From Rhodospirillales bacterium (GTDB taxonomy: Bacteria > Pseudomonadota > Alphaproteobacteria > Rhodospirillales > Casp-alpha2): a DNA stretch of 64,000 nt. The stretch is from NCBI GenBank assembly GCA_018662225.1, contig JABJGO010000066.1:1-64000 (forward strand), in the 5' to 3' direction. This document shows positions 1 through 8,186 of the stretch, piece by piece. Both the position numbers and the translations under genes were made by a program. Numbering within the stretch: the stretch's first letter is position 1; each line of letters opens with the position of its first letter. The notes beneath the pieces were generated by a model. It ran no database searches, had not been told where the DNA came from, and was given only the letters and a program-made list of their open reading frames with translations.

Positions 1-15
1 AATAGCCAGAAGCAG
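1..15 (+). repeat. Dispersed 15-bp non-coding motif, copy 1
   Basis: The window opens with AATAGCCAGAAGCAG. The identical 15 bases recur at 57768-57782, and the 11-base core AATAGCCAGAA recurs on the minus strand near 27705-27715. All three copies are non-coding and next to accessory genes. The rest of 1-180 is AT-rich and holds no gene I can support; it probably contains the promoter of the downstream kinase. Confidence 0.55.
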
Positions 16-180
16 ACATTTCTTCGTACGGCAACTATTGGAGCGTATTTCAGCGTTTTCCGTTGCTGGCGGCATGTAGTGATTTGGAAATATTGCATAC
101 AATGCTATGAATGGACGCTTAATATATATAGAATATACGCAAATCCGTGAGTGACGATATTAAGTATTTAATGAGGTACA

Positions 181-2580
181 ATGGTAGAGCAGGCATGTGG
201 ACCAAAGGTAAGACGGATAGTGACATACATAAGTTGCTATCTTTTGTTCCTCGTTGTTGCCTCGCTGGCATCCGCGAGTGATGGTCCCTCACTGCCTAAG
301 GGCCATATAAATGTCGGATTCCTGAAATCGTTTCCTCCCTATTATCAGTTGGACAAAAATGGGAATCCGTCAGGTTTTGCTGCCGACGTGATGAACGAAG
401 TAGCAAAGCGTTCTGGATTAACAGTCAACTATGTGGTGAAAGAAAACTGGGAGGAAATCGACACGGCTTTCCTCGCCGGCGACATCGACATCATCCCCAA
501 CTATGGCATCACGGCTCACCGAAAGAAATACGCGGCGTTCACCACCCCGGTTGATACATTGCGCATTTCGATTTTTGTCCGCGATGACACCAGTGGTGTT
601 AAAGGTATCGATGACCTTTCCCAACGCCCCGTTGCTGTTCTCGCCGCCAATGCTGCGTATCGAATACTCTCTTCTCGTGATGATTTTAAGCTGCAAGTCT
701 TTGACGATATCACCAAAGCCCTATTTGCTCTTCTATCTGCGGAGGTTGATGCCTTTGTCTACCCAGAGTCAGTGGCTTGGAAGTTGGCCCGAGAAATCAG
801 GATTGATGGCCAAATAAAGGTCGTTGGCGAACCGCTAAAAGAAATCAGACGCGGCATGGCCGTTCACATCGAGAACGTAACCCTGCTGGCGATCCTGGAT
901 GAAGCGATAAGAGAATTTGTTGCGTCACCCGAATACCGGAACATCTACACGACCTGGTTCGGAAAGCCTCGCCCATATTGGTCAGTGGCTCGAGTGGCCT
1001 GGGTTATGGGTGGGGGTATGATCGCCCTTTTCATGTTTATGGGATGGTGGCGCTATAACTCAATTATCAAACTGAATAGTGCGTTGCGGGAAAGCGAGAA
1101 CCGTTATAGGAAAATTGTTGAAGGGAGCACCGAGCTAATTACCATCGTCGATATTGATGGACAGCTAAAATTCGCAAATCATATGGCTCAGGCTATTTAT
1201 GGATTGCCCCCGGAAGATTGCATCGGGCTGGCCGCCTTTGATTTTATACACCCGGAAGATGTCGATCGGACCAAGGAGATGTTTCAAAATTGGATTGAGA
1301 GCCAAGAATCCACATTTGGATTTGAGAACCGCCAAATTAGTCGCGATGGCACCACCCACGATATGTTGTGGAGTATATCGGCCCGTCACAATGATGACGG
1401 CAAGGTTACAGGTTTTACGAGTATTGCCCGAGACGTAACTATAAGTAAGCGCACAGAAGCAGCCCTCAGAGAATCTCAGAACCGTTTAGCACTAATTTTT
1501 AACATAGCGCCCGAAGCCGTGATCACCATTGGTGCTGACATGAACATTCAATCGTTCAATAACGGTGCGGAGCGCATCTTCGGCTATAACGCCGAGGAGG
1601 TTATCGGGCATTCAATGGATATCTTGATGCCGAAGCACCTGCGCCAGGGACATGGTAGGCATATCGAAGGATTTGACCGTTCTCCGGATACCTACCGCTT
1701 GATGGATCAACGTGATGAGATTTCGGGGCTTAGGAAGGATGGCACAGAGTTCCCGGCTTCGGCTTCTGTCTCCAAGCTAGAGATTGATGGCGAAAAGGTT
1801 TTCACCGTGATGCTACACGACATCTCCGAACGCAGGATAGCAGAAGATGGTCGCCGCAAGGCCTTGATGGAAGCCGAAAAGGCGAATCAGGCCAAATCAG
1901 AGTTTCTGGCCCATATGAGTCACGAACTAAGAACGCCCCTGAACGCCATTGGCGGATTTTCTGATATGCTGGCGGGTGAGTTTTTCGGGAAGCTTGGATC
2001 GCCGAAATACAAGGAGTACGCGGACGATATCCGCGCCAGCAGTAACCATCTCCTACACTTGATCAACGATATCCTCGATCTCTCAGCCATTGAGGCAGGT
2101 GAAATGACACTGAACAAGGAGGATATGTCGGTCAAAGAAATCGTCCACGATTGCTCGCGGTTTATCATCAAGGCTGTTGGTGAGAAAGACATTCGATATG
2201 CGGTTGATGTGCCCGAAAGCTTCCCTTCTCTCCGTGCTGACAAGAGAGCAGTCAAGCAGATCCTGATAAACCTGCTTTCCAATTCCGTTAAGTATACACC
2301 GAATGAGGGGCAGGTAACCCTGTCCGCGAGAGTGTCAAATGGGCATCATATTTTTGAAATCCGTGACAACGGAACCGGCGTTTCCAAAGAAAAGTTACAG
2401 CATCTTACAGAGGCTTTTGTCAGAGGAGAAACCGACCCTCATAAGGCCCAGGAAGGAACGGGCCTCGGCTTGGCTATAGTGAAATCGTTGGTAGACCTCC
2501 ACGATGGTGAACTAACCATTGAAAGCGAGGTCGGCAAAGGGACAGCGGTCACGGTGGCTCTGCCCAGTGATATCGGGTAA
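181..2580 (+). CDS. Sensor histidine kinase with periplasmic solute-binding domain and two PAS domains
   Basis: This 799-residue protein has an N-terminal signal/TM segment (about 12-32), a periplasmic SBP_bac_3-type domain (about 42-262, as in BvgS/EvgS-like sensors), a second TM segment (about 268-288), two PAS domains (about 308-430 and 435-555), a HisKA domain with the phospho-acceptor His581 in FLAHMSHELRTPLNAI, and a HATPase with an N-box (LINLLSNSVKYT) and G-boxes (DNGTGV, GTGLGLAIV). It should sense a small amino-acid-like ligand in the periplasm and autophosphorylate. There is no receiver domain and no response regulator beside it in the window, so it is an orphan here. The base composition is more AT-rich than in the rho-hem genes, which suggests an accessory gene. 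The family call is firm; the ligand and partner are unknown. Confidence 0.9.
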   Translation: MVEQACGPKVRRIVTYISCYLLFLVVASLASASDGPSLPKGHINVGFLKSFPPYYQLDKNGNPSGFAADVMNEVAKRSGLTVNYVVKENWEEIDTAFLAGDIDIIPNYGITAHRKKYAAFTTPVDTLRISIFVRDDTSGVKGIDDLSQRPVAVLAANAAYRILSSRDDFKLQVFDDITKALFALLSAEVDAFVYPESVAWKLAREIRIDGQIKVVGEPLKEIRRGMAVHIENVTLLAILDEAIREFVASPEYRNIYTTWFGKPRPYWSVARVAWVMGGGMIALFMFMGWWRYNSIIKLNSALRESENRYRKIVEGSTELITIVDIDGQLKFANHMAQAIYGLPPEDCIGLAAFDFIHPEDVDRTKEMFQNWIESQESTFGFENRQISRDGTTHDMLWSISARHNDDGKVTGFTSIARDVTISKRTEAALRESQNRLALIFNIAPEAVITIGADMNIQSFNNGAERIFGYNAEEVIGHSMDILMPKHLRQGHGRHIEGFDRSPDTYRLMDQRDEISGLRKDGTEFPASASVSKLEIDGEKVFTVMLHDISERRIAEDGRRKALMEAEKANQAKSEFLAHMSHELRTPLNAIGGFSDMLAGEFFGKLGSPKYKEYADDIRASSNHLLHLINDILDLSAIEAGEMTLNKEDMSVKEIVHDCSRFIIKAVGEKDIRYAVDVPESFPSLRADKRAVKQILINLLSNSVKYTPNEGQVTLSARVSNGHHIFEIRDNGTGVSKEKLQHLTEAFVRGETDPHKAQEGTGLGLAIVKSLVDLHDGELTIESEVGKGTAVTVALPSDIG

Positions 2581-2733
2581 TTGAGGCCAAAAGGTATCTG
2601 GATTTCAACAATCAGGTGTTGATATTCAAACCTGCCGAGTGTCCGAGTTGGGTCATCAGCAGAAGTATTGATCGTTCAACTCTTGCGTCTGCTCTCGTCC
2701 GGAAAACGGGCGCTGTCTGTCACTCCAAACAAG

Positions 2734-2771
2734 AAAAAGGCCGCCCGATTAATTCACCGAGCGGCCTTTTT
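2734..2771 (-). terminator. Bidirectional intrinsic terminator downstream of rho
   Basis: AAAAAGGCCGC (2734-2744) and its perfect complement GCGGCCTTTTT (2761-2771) form an 11-bp stem around a 16-nt loop. GC-rich core with an A-tract on one side and T-tract on the other makes it work on both strands. It sits 15 bp past the rho stop codon and about 150 bp past the convergent kinase gene, so it can end both transcripts. Confidence 0.85.
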
Positions 2772-2786
2772 GATTTTCTGACAACC

Positions 2787-4049
2787 TTATGTATTCATGG
2801 AATCAAAGAAATCATCGTTGTTCTTGGAATGCTTCAGTTTATCGAGCAGGAACTCCATGGCATCGGTCACGCCCATGGGCATCAGGATGCGGCGCAACAC
2901 ATGCATCTTGGCCAGCTGGCCCGGACTCACCAACAGCTCTTCCTTACGGGTGCCGGACTTGGTGATATCGATGGCAGGCCACGTGCGTTTATCAGACAGC
3001 TTGCGATCCATGATGATTTCCGAGTTACCGGTGCCTTTGAACTCTTCAAAGATAACCTCGTCCATACGCGACCCTGTATCGATCAGGGCGGTGCCGATAA
3101 TCGTCAGCGAGCCGCCTTCTTCAATGTTGCGGGCTGCACCAAAGAAGCGCTTGGGGCGCTGCATGGCGTTAGCATCAACACCACCGGTCAGCACCTTGCC
3201 CGATGAGGGGACCACGGTGTTATAGGCGCGCGCCAGTCGGGTGATTGAATCCAGCAAAATAACCACGTCACGTTTGTGCTCGACCAGGCGCTTGGCTTTT
3301 TCCAGCACCATATCGGTGACCTGCACGTGGCGGGTGGCGGGCTCATCAAAGGTGGAGCTGATCACTTCGCCTTTTACCGAGCGGGACATATCCGTCACCT
3401 CTTCCGGGCGCTCATCGATCAGCAACACGATCAGATAGCATTCGGGGTGATTGGCGGCGATGGATTTAGCGATGTTCTGCAACATCACCGTTTTACCGGT
3501 GCGGGGCGGAGCCACCAACAATGCGCGCTGGCCTTTGCCCACGGGGCAGATCAAATCGAGCACCCGGCTGGTGACATCTTTGTCTTTTGGATCCGGGTTT
3601 TCGAATTCCAACATCAGCTGCTCATCAGGATAGAGCGGTGTCAGATTATCGAAGTTGGTGCGGTGCCGCACAGCGCCCGGGTCTTCGAAGTTAATTTCGT
3701 TGACCTTCACCAGCGCGAAATAACGCTCGGTTTCCTTCGGGGCCCGGATTTCACCATCCACCGTGTCGCCTGTGCGCATGCTGAAGCGGCGCACCTGGCT
3801 GGGTGATACATAAATATCATCGGGGCCCGGCAGATAGTTTGATTCGGGGCTTCTGAGAAAACCGAAGCCGTCCTGCAAAACTTCCAGCACGCCGTCGCCG
3901 TATATCGACACCTCGTTTTCGGCCAGCCGTTTCAGGATTGCGAACATCATGTCCTGCTTACGCAGCGAGCTCGCGTTTTCGATCTCCAGGTCTTCTGCAT
4001 AAGACAGCAGGTCCGCCGGTGATTTAGCTTTAAGTTCTTTAAGATTCAT
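2787..4049 (-). CDS. rho: Transcription termination factor Rho
   Basis: This is a 420-residue hexameric RNA-dependent ATPase, close to the E. coli length of 419. It has the N-terminal Rho_N helices ([16 protein letters not shown]), a cold-shock-like RNA-binding domain ([15 protein letters not shown]), and the RecA-like ATPase with Walker [11 protein letters not shown] and Walker [17 protein letters not shown] place the start at the ATG giving [11 protein letters not shown]; a longer reading frame adds 14 residues unlike the family. The gene follows hemJ on the same strand after 228 bp, so it probably has its own promoter. The hemE-hemH-hemJ-rho order is common in alphaproteobacteria. Confidence 0.97.
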   Translation of the reverse strand: MNLKELKAKSPADLLSYAEDLEIENASSLRKQDMMFAILKRLAENEVSIYGDGVLEVLQDGFGFLRSPESNYLPGPDDIYVSPSQVRRFSMRTGDTVDGEIRAPKETERYFALVKVNEINFEDPGAVRHRTNFDNLTPLYPDEQLMLEFENPDPKDKDVTSRVLDLICPVGKGQRALLVAPPRTGKTVMLQNIAKSIAANHPECYLIVLLIDERPEEVTDMSRSVKGEVISSTFDEPATRHVQVTDMVLEKAKRLVEHKRDVVILLDSITRLARAYNTVVPSSGKVLTGGVDANAMQRPKRFFGAARNIEEGGSLTIIGTALIDTGSRMDEVIFEEFKGTGNSEIIMDRKLSDKRTWPAIDITKSGTRKEELLVSPGQLAKMHVLRRILMPMGVTDAMEFLLDKLKHSKNNDDFFDSMNT

Positions 4050-4277
4050 TTTGGTTCTCTTCGAATAACGAATGGGGAGAAAATCTGTCAATCAGAACGA
4101 TTGCAAGACCTGAGCAGAGATCTGAAAAGATGGTCTGCGCGCCCGGGAATCCGGGACTGGAGGGATATCAATTTATGGTAGGAAGGTATTTTAAGATGTT
4201 GTTGAGCCCACAAGTACCCAACAACCGCCTCTAAGTCAATTGGAGAATGCGCCGCACCCTGAACCCGGCCCTAAACC

Positions 4278-4733
4278 CTAGAACGGCTTAACGACCACAA
4301 AGATAACCACAATGATCATCAGGGCTGTGGGCACTTCGTTCATGATCCGGTAAAATGATCCGGGTCGGCTGTTTCGGTTTTCAGCGAACGCGCGGCGCCA
4401 TGCACCCATCATCATGTGACTGGCCATAAGGGCGACCACACAAACCAGCTTCACGTAGATCCAGATTTCCTGCCAGATGAACTGATCCTGACTCGCCAGC
4501 AACAGCCCCCCAAAGACCAGCGATGCCACCATCGCCGGGTTCATAATGACGCGAAACAGGCGACGTTCCATGACTTTGAATGTTTCGGACTGTTGTGAGC
4601 CCACCGAGCATTCCGTGTGATACACAAAAATTCGCGGCAGATAGAGCAGCCCCGCCATCCACGCAATGACGCTGATGATATGAAGCGCTTTTATCCAGAG
4701 ATATGCTTCAGCGGATAAGTTCAGATATTCCAT
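4278..4733 (-). CDS. hemJ: Protoporphyrinogen IX oxidase, HemJ family
   Basis: This 151-residue integral membrane protein has about four TM helices and the signature ALHIISVIAWMAGLLYLPR with conserved histidines, followed by a lysine-containing helix (WIYVKLVCVVALMASHMMMG). HemJ oxidises protoporphyrinogen IX to protoporphyrin IX, the step before ferrochelatase. It lies 37 bp downstream of hemH on the same strand, consistent with an operon. I chose the ATG giving MEYLNLSAEAYLW; an upstream in-frame start would overlap hemH and add a non-homologous leader. Downstream (4194-4225) is a weak 7-bp inverted repeat GTTGTTG/CAACAAC without a clear T-tract. Confidence 0.9.
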   Translation of the reverse strand: MEYLNLSAEAYLWIKALHIISVIAWMAGLLYLPRIFVYHTECSVGSQQSETFKVMERRLFRVIMNPAMVASLVFGGLLLASQDQFIWQEIWIYVKLVCVVALMASHMMMGAWRRAFAENRNSRPGSFYRIMNEVPTALMIIVVIFVVVKPF

Positions 4734-4770
4734 GGGGCTCGTCTCGGCTTTCTCTAGGTCTCGGTATGTT

Positions 4771-5886
4771 TCAGTCTGTATAAATCTGCGGACACTGGGT
4801 TTGGTTACGCGGGCACAACCGTTGCCCCCCGTCCGATACAACTTCAGTTACGAATTGCGGCGCGATGTTGCCTGTTTGCGTCACCTGACACAATCCCCCT
4901 TTTACCAGGCTTTTTTCTACTAGTCCGGCCAGGCCACGGATAAATTGATCACTCGTGCCGACGGCGGCAATCCGGGTGTAGTCTGTTACGCCCAGCGCCT
5001 TTGCCATGTCCCGGTATTCAATATCCAGCTCCACCAGGGTTTCGGAATGCTCGGACACAAAAGCCACAGGCACCACCACAATGCCAAGACCGTCGCGGGC
5101 AGCGCGGGCAATTTCATCTTCGGTTGAAGGGCCGATCCATTCCAGCGGACCAACGCGGCTCTGGTAGCAAATAGCCCAATCGAGATCCGCATGGCCTCGG
5201 TCTGCAATTGCACCGGCCAGAGCAGCAGCCGTTTGCTCCACCTGATGCTGGTAGGGATCACCTTTTTCAATGATCTTCTTTGGTAATCCGTGTGCAGAAA
5301 ACAAAATACGCACCGGTGTTTTGATCTGTGTTTTAAGTTGCCGCGCGGATAATTGTTCCACCACCAGATCACATTGTGCGGTGATCCATTCCACGTTCAC
5401 CGGGTAACAACAAACCGCGGTTGTGGGTACTTCAAGGCCGACGATTTTCGCCGCCCGATTCCAATCTTTTATAGATGATCCAGTCGTGGTCGTCGAATAC
5501 TGGGGGTAGAGCGGCAACAGAATGATGTTGTCGGGCCCATACTCTTTCACCTGTGCCGCAACTGGGTCGCTCATGGGGTGCCAGTACCTCATCACGATAA
5601 AGCTCTTGAACGCGGCGCTGTGGGTGCCTTCGTTCAGGCACAGATCCAATGCATCTGATTGTGCGCGGGTTTGGCTGAGCAGAGGTGAGCTGCCGCCCAT
5701 CTGTTCATAAATATGTTTTGCTACCGGTGACCGCCGCCACGATATCCAGCGTGCCAGGCAATATCTGACCGGGCCCGGGGCATCAATAATGGCCGGATCG
5801 TTGAACAGATTGAACAGAAAAGGCTCGACCGCATCCAGAGTATCCGGACCACCCAGATTAAACAGAATGACGGCGGTTTTTGTCAC
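4771..5886 (-). CDS. hemH: Ferrochelatase (protohaem ferro-lyase)
   Basis: This 371-residue enzyme inserts Fe2+ into protoporphyrin IX. Motifs include AVILFNLGGPD at the N-terminus, YPQYSTTTTGS, the catalytic histidine in FSAHGLPKKIIE, and the acidic FVSEHSETLVELD. The C-terminal extension carries three cysteines (C333, C358 and C365, the last two in LCPRNQTQC). That resembles the C-terminal [2Fe-2S] tail known from Caulobacter ferrochelatase, where a fourth cysteine also contributes; whether this one binds a cluster is inference. The start overlaps the hemE stop by 4 bp (ATGA), indicating translational coupling. Confidence 0.96.
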   Translation of the reverse strand: MTKTAVILFNLGGPDTLDAVEPFLFNLFNDPAIIDAPGPVRYCLARWISWRRSPVAKHIYEQMGGSSPLLSQTRAQSDALDLCLNEGTHSAAFKSFIVMRYWHPMSDPVAAQVKEYGPDNIILLPLYPQYSTTTTGSSIKDWNRAAKIVGLEVPTTAVCCYPVNVEWITAQCDLVVEQLSARQLKTQIKTPVRILFSAHGLPKKIIEKGDPYQHQVEQTAAALAGAIADRGHADLDWAICYQSRVGPLEWIGPSTEDEIARAARDGLGIVVVPVAFVSEHSETLVELDIEYRDMAKALGVTDYTRIAAVGTSDQFIRGLAGLVEKSLVKGGLCQVTQTGNIAPQFVTEVVSDGGQRLCPRNQTQCPQIYTD

Positions 5887-6947
5887 GACTGCCCGCGCAC
5901 CAACTCAACCACTCGCGCCACATGCTCTGGTGGCGTGTTCGGCACGATGCCGTGACCAAGATTAAAAATGAACGGTCCTTTTCCGAGCGTATCGACAATC
6001 CGGCGCACCGTCATATCCATTTCCGCGCCCCCGGCCACCAGCAATTGATTATCCAGATTTCCTTGCAGTGTTGCCAGTGGCTGTAACGTATCACGCGCCC
6101 ATTCCAGCGGCACATTGGCATCCATACTGATCCCGTTCACACCCGTTTCGCGGATAAATTCTGCGGCCATTAATCCACCTCCGCGCGGAAAACCGATGAT
6201 CGGCACGTCAGGATGCACAGCCCGCACGCCGTCCACAATGCGTCGGGTCGGATCGATAGACCATTTTCTGAACTGATCTTCCGACAACACACCAGACCAG
6301 CTATCAAATAATTGAAGAACTTCGGCCCCGCTATCCACCTGCATGATCAAATATTCAGTCGTCGCTGCCACCAGAACATCCATCAGTTGCGAAAATGTAT
6401 CTGGCTCTTTGTAAGCCCACGAGCGGGCCTTGCCGCCATCCGTGCCACCGCGTCCTTCAACCATGTAGATCGCAACCGTCCAGGGTGATCCGGCAAATCC
6501 AATCAGGGTTTTGTCAGCCGGTAATTCGCGCCTCAATCCCTTGATGGTCTCGAACACTGGTGCCAGGTGATCCAGAACACCGTCAGGATTAAGAACGCTG
6601 AGCCCCTGCACATTCTGAATGGGCTCAAGCACCGGCCCCTCACCTTCGCGAAATGCCACGTCTTGTCCCAGCGCATCCGGGATCACCAGAATATCACAAA
6701 ACATGATTGAGGCATCAAGATCATACCGGCGGATCGGTTGCAGGGTTACTTCGATGGCAAGCTCGGGCGTATAACAGAGTTCCAAAAAGTTTCCGGCTTG
6801 TTTTCGGGTCTCGCGATATTCAGGCAGGTACCGTCCCGCCTGACGCATCAGCCAGATCGGTGGTACAGATAACGTTTCACCCTTTAAGGTTCGGATGAGA
6901 GTCTTTTCATTGGTTTCCATGGTTCGCGCTTTTACGGTTTCATTCAC
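5883..6947 (-). CDS. hemE: Uroporphyrinogen III decarboxylase
   Basis: HemE decarboxylates the four acetate side chains of uroporphyrinogen III to give coproporphyrinogen III. It shows the hallmark PPIWLMRQAGRYLPEYRE near the N-terminus, FCDILVIPDALGQ, and GFAGSPWTVAIYMVEG. The length is 354 residues from this ATG; an alternative ATG at 6920 (METNEKTLIRTL) would give 345 and also fits the family, and neither has a strong ribosome-binding site. It is the first gene of the minus-strand hemE-hemH-hemJ set and borders the putative origin, the same position hemE has at the Caulobacter origin. Confidence 0.96.
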   Translation of the reverse strand: MNETVKARTMETNEKTLIRTLKGETLSVPPIWLMRQAGRYLPEYRETRKQAGNFLELCYTPELAIEVTLQPIRRYDLDASIMFCDILVIPDALGQDVAFREGEGPVLEPIQNVQGLSVLNPDGVLDHLAPVFETIKGLRRELPADKTLIGFAGSPWTVAIYMVEGRGGTDGGKARSWAYKEPDTFSQLMDVLVAATTEYLIMQVDSGAEVLQLFDSWSGVLSEDQFRKWSIDPTRRIVDGVRAVHPDVPIIGFPRGGGLMAAEFIRETGVNGISMDANVPLEWARDTLQPLATLQGNLDNQLLVAGGAEMDMTVRRIVDTLGKGPFIFNLGHGIVPNTPPEHVARVVELVRGQS

Positions 6948-6993
6948 AGGATAAGCAGCCCTATCAATAACACTATAATATATATAGAAAAGG

Positions 6994-7011
6994 TAGTTGT
7001 TGTAGTTGTAG
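6994..7011 (+). other. DnaA-trio-like trinucleotide run in the origin
   Basis: The bases read TAG-TTG-TTG-TAG-TTG-TAG, six trinucleotides between the AT-rich stretch (6961-6990) and the first DnaA-box-like site (7021-7029), separated from it by a short GC-richer spacer. This is the order and polarity of the bacterial unwinding element described in Bacillus, where 3'-GAT-5' trios guide DnaA onto one strand. Three of the six triplets lack the central A, so the match is partial. Confidence 0.35.
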
Positions 7012-7020
7012 GGCTGGAAT

Positions 7021-7042
7021 CGGGGATAAGTGGATATACACA
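7021..7042. promoter_or_regulatory. Two DnaA-box-like sites
   Basis: The minus strand at 7021-7029 reads TTATCCCCG (two differences from TTATCCACA). The plus strand at 7034-7042 reads ATATACACA (one difference from TTATNCACA). They lie next to the trio-like run and AT-rich stretch, where origin opening would be expected. Confidence 0.4.
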
Positions 7043-7078
7043 GGATATTAGAGACCGAACGTTGGTTTTTAATATGGT

Positions 7079-7098
7079 TGTGAAAAAAATGTGGATGA
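7079..7098 (-). promoter_or_regulatory. Two DnaA boxes in tandem
   Basis: The minus strand reads TTTTTCACA at 7079-7087, a full match to TTWTNCACA, and TCATCCACA at 7090-7098, one difference from TTATCCACA. They share orientation and are 11 bp apart, about one helical turn, as expected for cooperative DnaA binding. Confidence 0.6.
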
Positions 7099-7211
7099 AA
7101 ACAACGATGCTTTGGGTTAGCCGCTTAGATCATCGTGTTCAGCCACAATGAAAAGGGTGAATTGTTTGTATAAGTCTAAAAATCAGAAAATTTGTTCCTC
7201 AATTTGTTCAC

Positions 7212-7220
7212 TTTTCCACA
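7212..7220 (+). promoter_or_regulatory. DnaA box
   Basis: TTTTCCACA fully matches the relaxed consensus TTWTNCACA and differs by one base from the strong box TTATCCACA. It lies inside the hemE-ppsR gap. Confidence 0.55.
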
Positions 7221-7310
7221 CCTGTTGGTATCAATATCCATAGCCGTATAAAGTATCTGAGCGAATCTCTTACATGGTTAATAAAACCTCTACATTCCAT
7301 TATCCGGGAC

Positions 7311-7319
7311 TTATCCCCA
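7311..7319 (+). promoter_or_regulatory. DnaA-box-like site near ppsR
   Basis: TTATCCCCA differs from TTATCCACA at one position. It is 35 bp upstream of the ppsR GTG start, so DnaA bound here could also affect ppsR transcription. Confidence 0.45.
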
Positions 7320-7353
7320 AGATGTTAGACTCATGTTGTGAAGGAAAAATATC

Positions 7354-8172
7354 GTGACAACCGTGCACCTTCATCTGGTATCAGATTCCACCGGCGAGAC
7401 CGTCAGCCACGTGGCGAAGGCGTCGCTGGTCCAGTTCGATGACGTTACCGTAGAAGAACACATGTGGTCTATGGTGCGTTCCGAACGGGAGGCGAAGGAG
7501 ATCATGAAAAGTATCGCCGAGAAGCCGGGTTTTGTTCTTTATACCATTGTTGACTCGCCCATTCAGGTCATTCTTGAAACCGGCTGCCATGAATTGGGCG
7601 TCCCGTGCGTTTCCGTTTTACAGCCCGTCGTTAATAAACTGCGCACCCACCTGGGTCAGGAAATTCACGCCCGGCCTGGCGGTCAGCACGTTCTGGATGA
7701 TGATTATTTCGAACGCATTGCCGCTATGGATTATGTGCTTAGCCATGACGATGGGCAATCCGCGCAAACCCTGGCCGATGCGGACGTTATTCTATTGGGT
7801 GTTTCGCGCACGTCCAAAACACCCACCTGTATTTATCTGGGCAATCGCGGCGTCAAGACGGCCAATATTCCCCTGGTTCCCGGCAGCACACTACCACCGG
7901 AACTGCTTGAGGTTTCAGGCCCCATGATTATCGGCCTGACCAAGGATCCCCGTCGGCTGGTCCAGATCAGGCGGCAGCGCCTCAAAATGCTGAACCAGAA
8001 TGAAGAAACCGATTACGTGGATTTCGAGATGGTCACCAAGGAAATCAACGACGCCCGTCGCCTGTTCACCCAGCACGATTGGCCCATTATTAATGTGAGC
8101 CGTAAATCGATCGAAGAAACCTCGGCCACCATCCTGCAAATGCTGGCTAAAAAACGGGAAGCTGTATCCTGA
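7354..8172 (+). CDS. ppsR: PPDK regulatory protein (bifunctional kinase/phosphorylase, DUF299)
   Basis: This 272-residue protein belongs to the DUF299 family, whose members phosphorylate and dephosphorylate pyruvate-phosphate dikinase or PEP synthase, using ADP for inactivation and Pi for activation. It has the N-terminal signature HLVSDSTGETVSHVAKA and the P-loop-like GVSRTSKTPTCIYL. Translation starts at GTG 7354, with AAGGA at 7341-7345 as ribosome-binding site. It corresponds to RP001, the gene next to the Caulobacter origin. Maf follows after 14 bp on the same strand, so it leads the ppsR-maf-aroE-coaE-dnaQ string. No target dikinase gene lies in the window. Confidence 0.92.
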   Translation: MTTVHLHLVSDSTGETVSHVAKASLVQFDDVTVEEHMWSMVRSEREAKEIMKSIAEKPGFVLYTIVDSPIQVILETGCHELGVPCVSVLQPVVNKLRTHLGQEIHARPGGQHVLDDDYFERIAAMDYVLSHDDGQSAQTLADADVILLGVSRTSKTPTCIYLGNRGVKTANIPLVPGSTLPPELLEVSGPMIIGLTKDPRRLVQIRRQRLKMLNQNEETDYVDFEMVTKEINDARRLFTQHDWPIINVSRKSIEETSATILQMLAKKREAVS

Positions 8173-8186
8173 ACCAGCATCAACCC

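Larger units (their letters stand above)
6948..7353. other. oriC: Putative chromosomal replication origin (oriC)
   Basis: This 406-bp gene-free gap lies between divergent hemE and ppsR, the pair that brackets Cori in Caulobacter (hemE/RP001). It contains an AT-rich stretch (6961-6990), a trinucleotide run (6994-7011), several DnaA-box matches (listed separately) and three GANTC sites (7017-7021, 7263-7267, 7328-7332). Genes on each side read away from it. The gap must also hold the promoters of hemE and ppsR. The call is by synteny plus motifs; cumulative GC skew over the whole chromosome would decide it. Confidence 0.75.

Noticed and set aside
4194-4225. Terminator after hemJ
   Set aside because: The 7-bp GTTGTTG/CAACAAC stem has a long loop and only a weak A/T tract after it; support is too thin for a feature.
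6940-6948. Further DnaA box TCATTCACA
   Set aside because: It overlaps the hemE start codon and has one mismatch to an already relaxed consensus; it may be chance.
7017-7332. CcrM/GANTC enrichment in the origin
   Set aside because: Three sites in about 400 bp is not clearly above the chance level of about 1.6.
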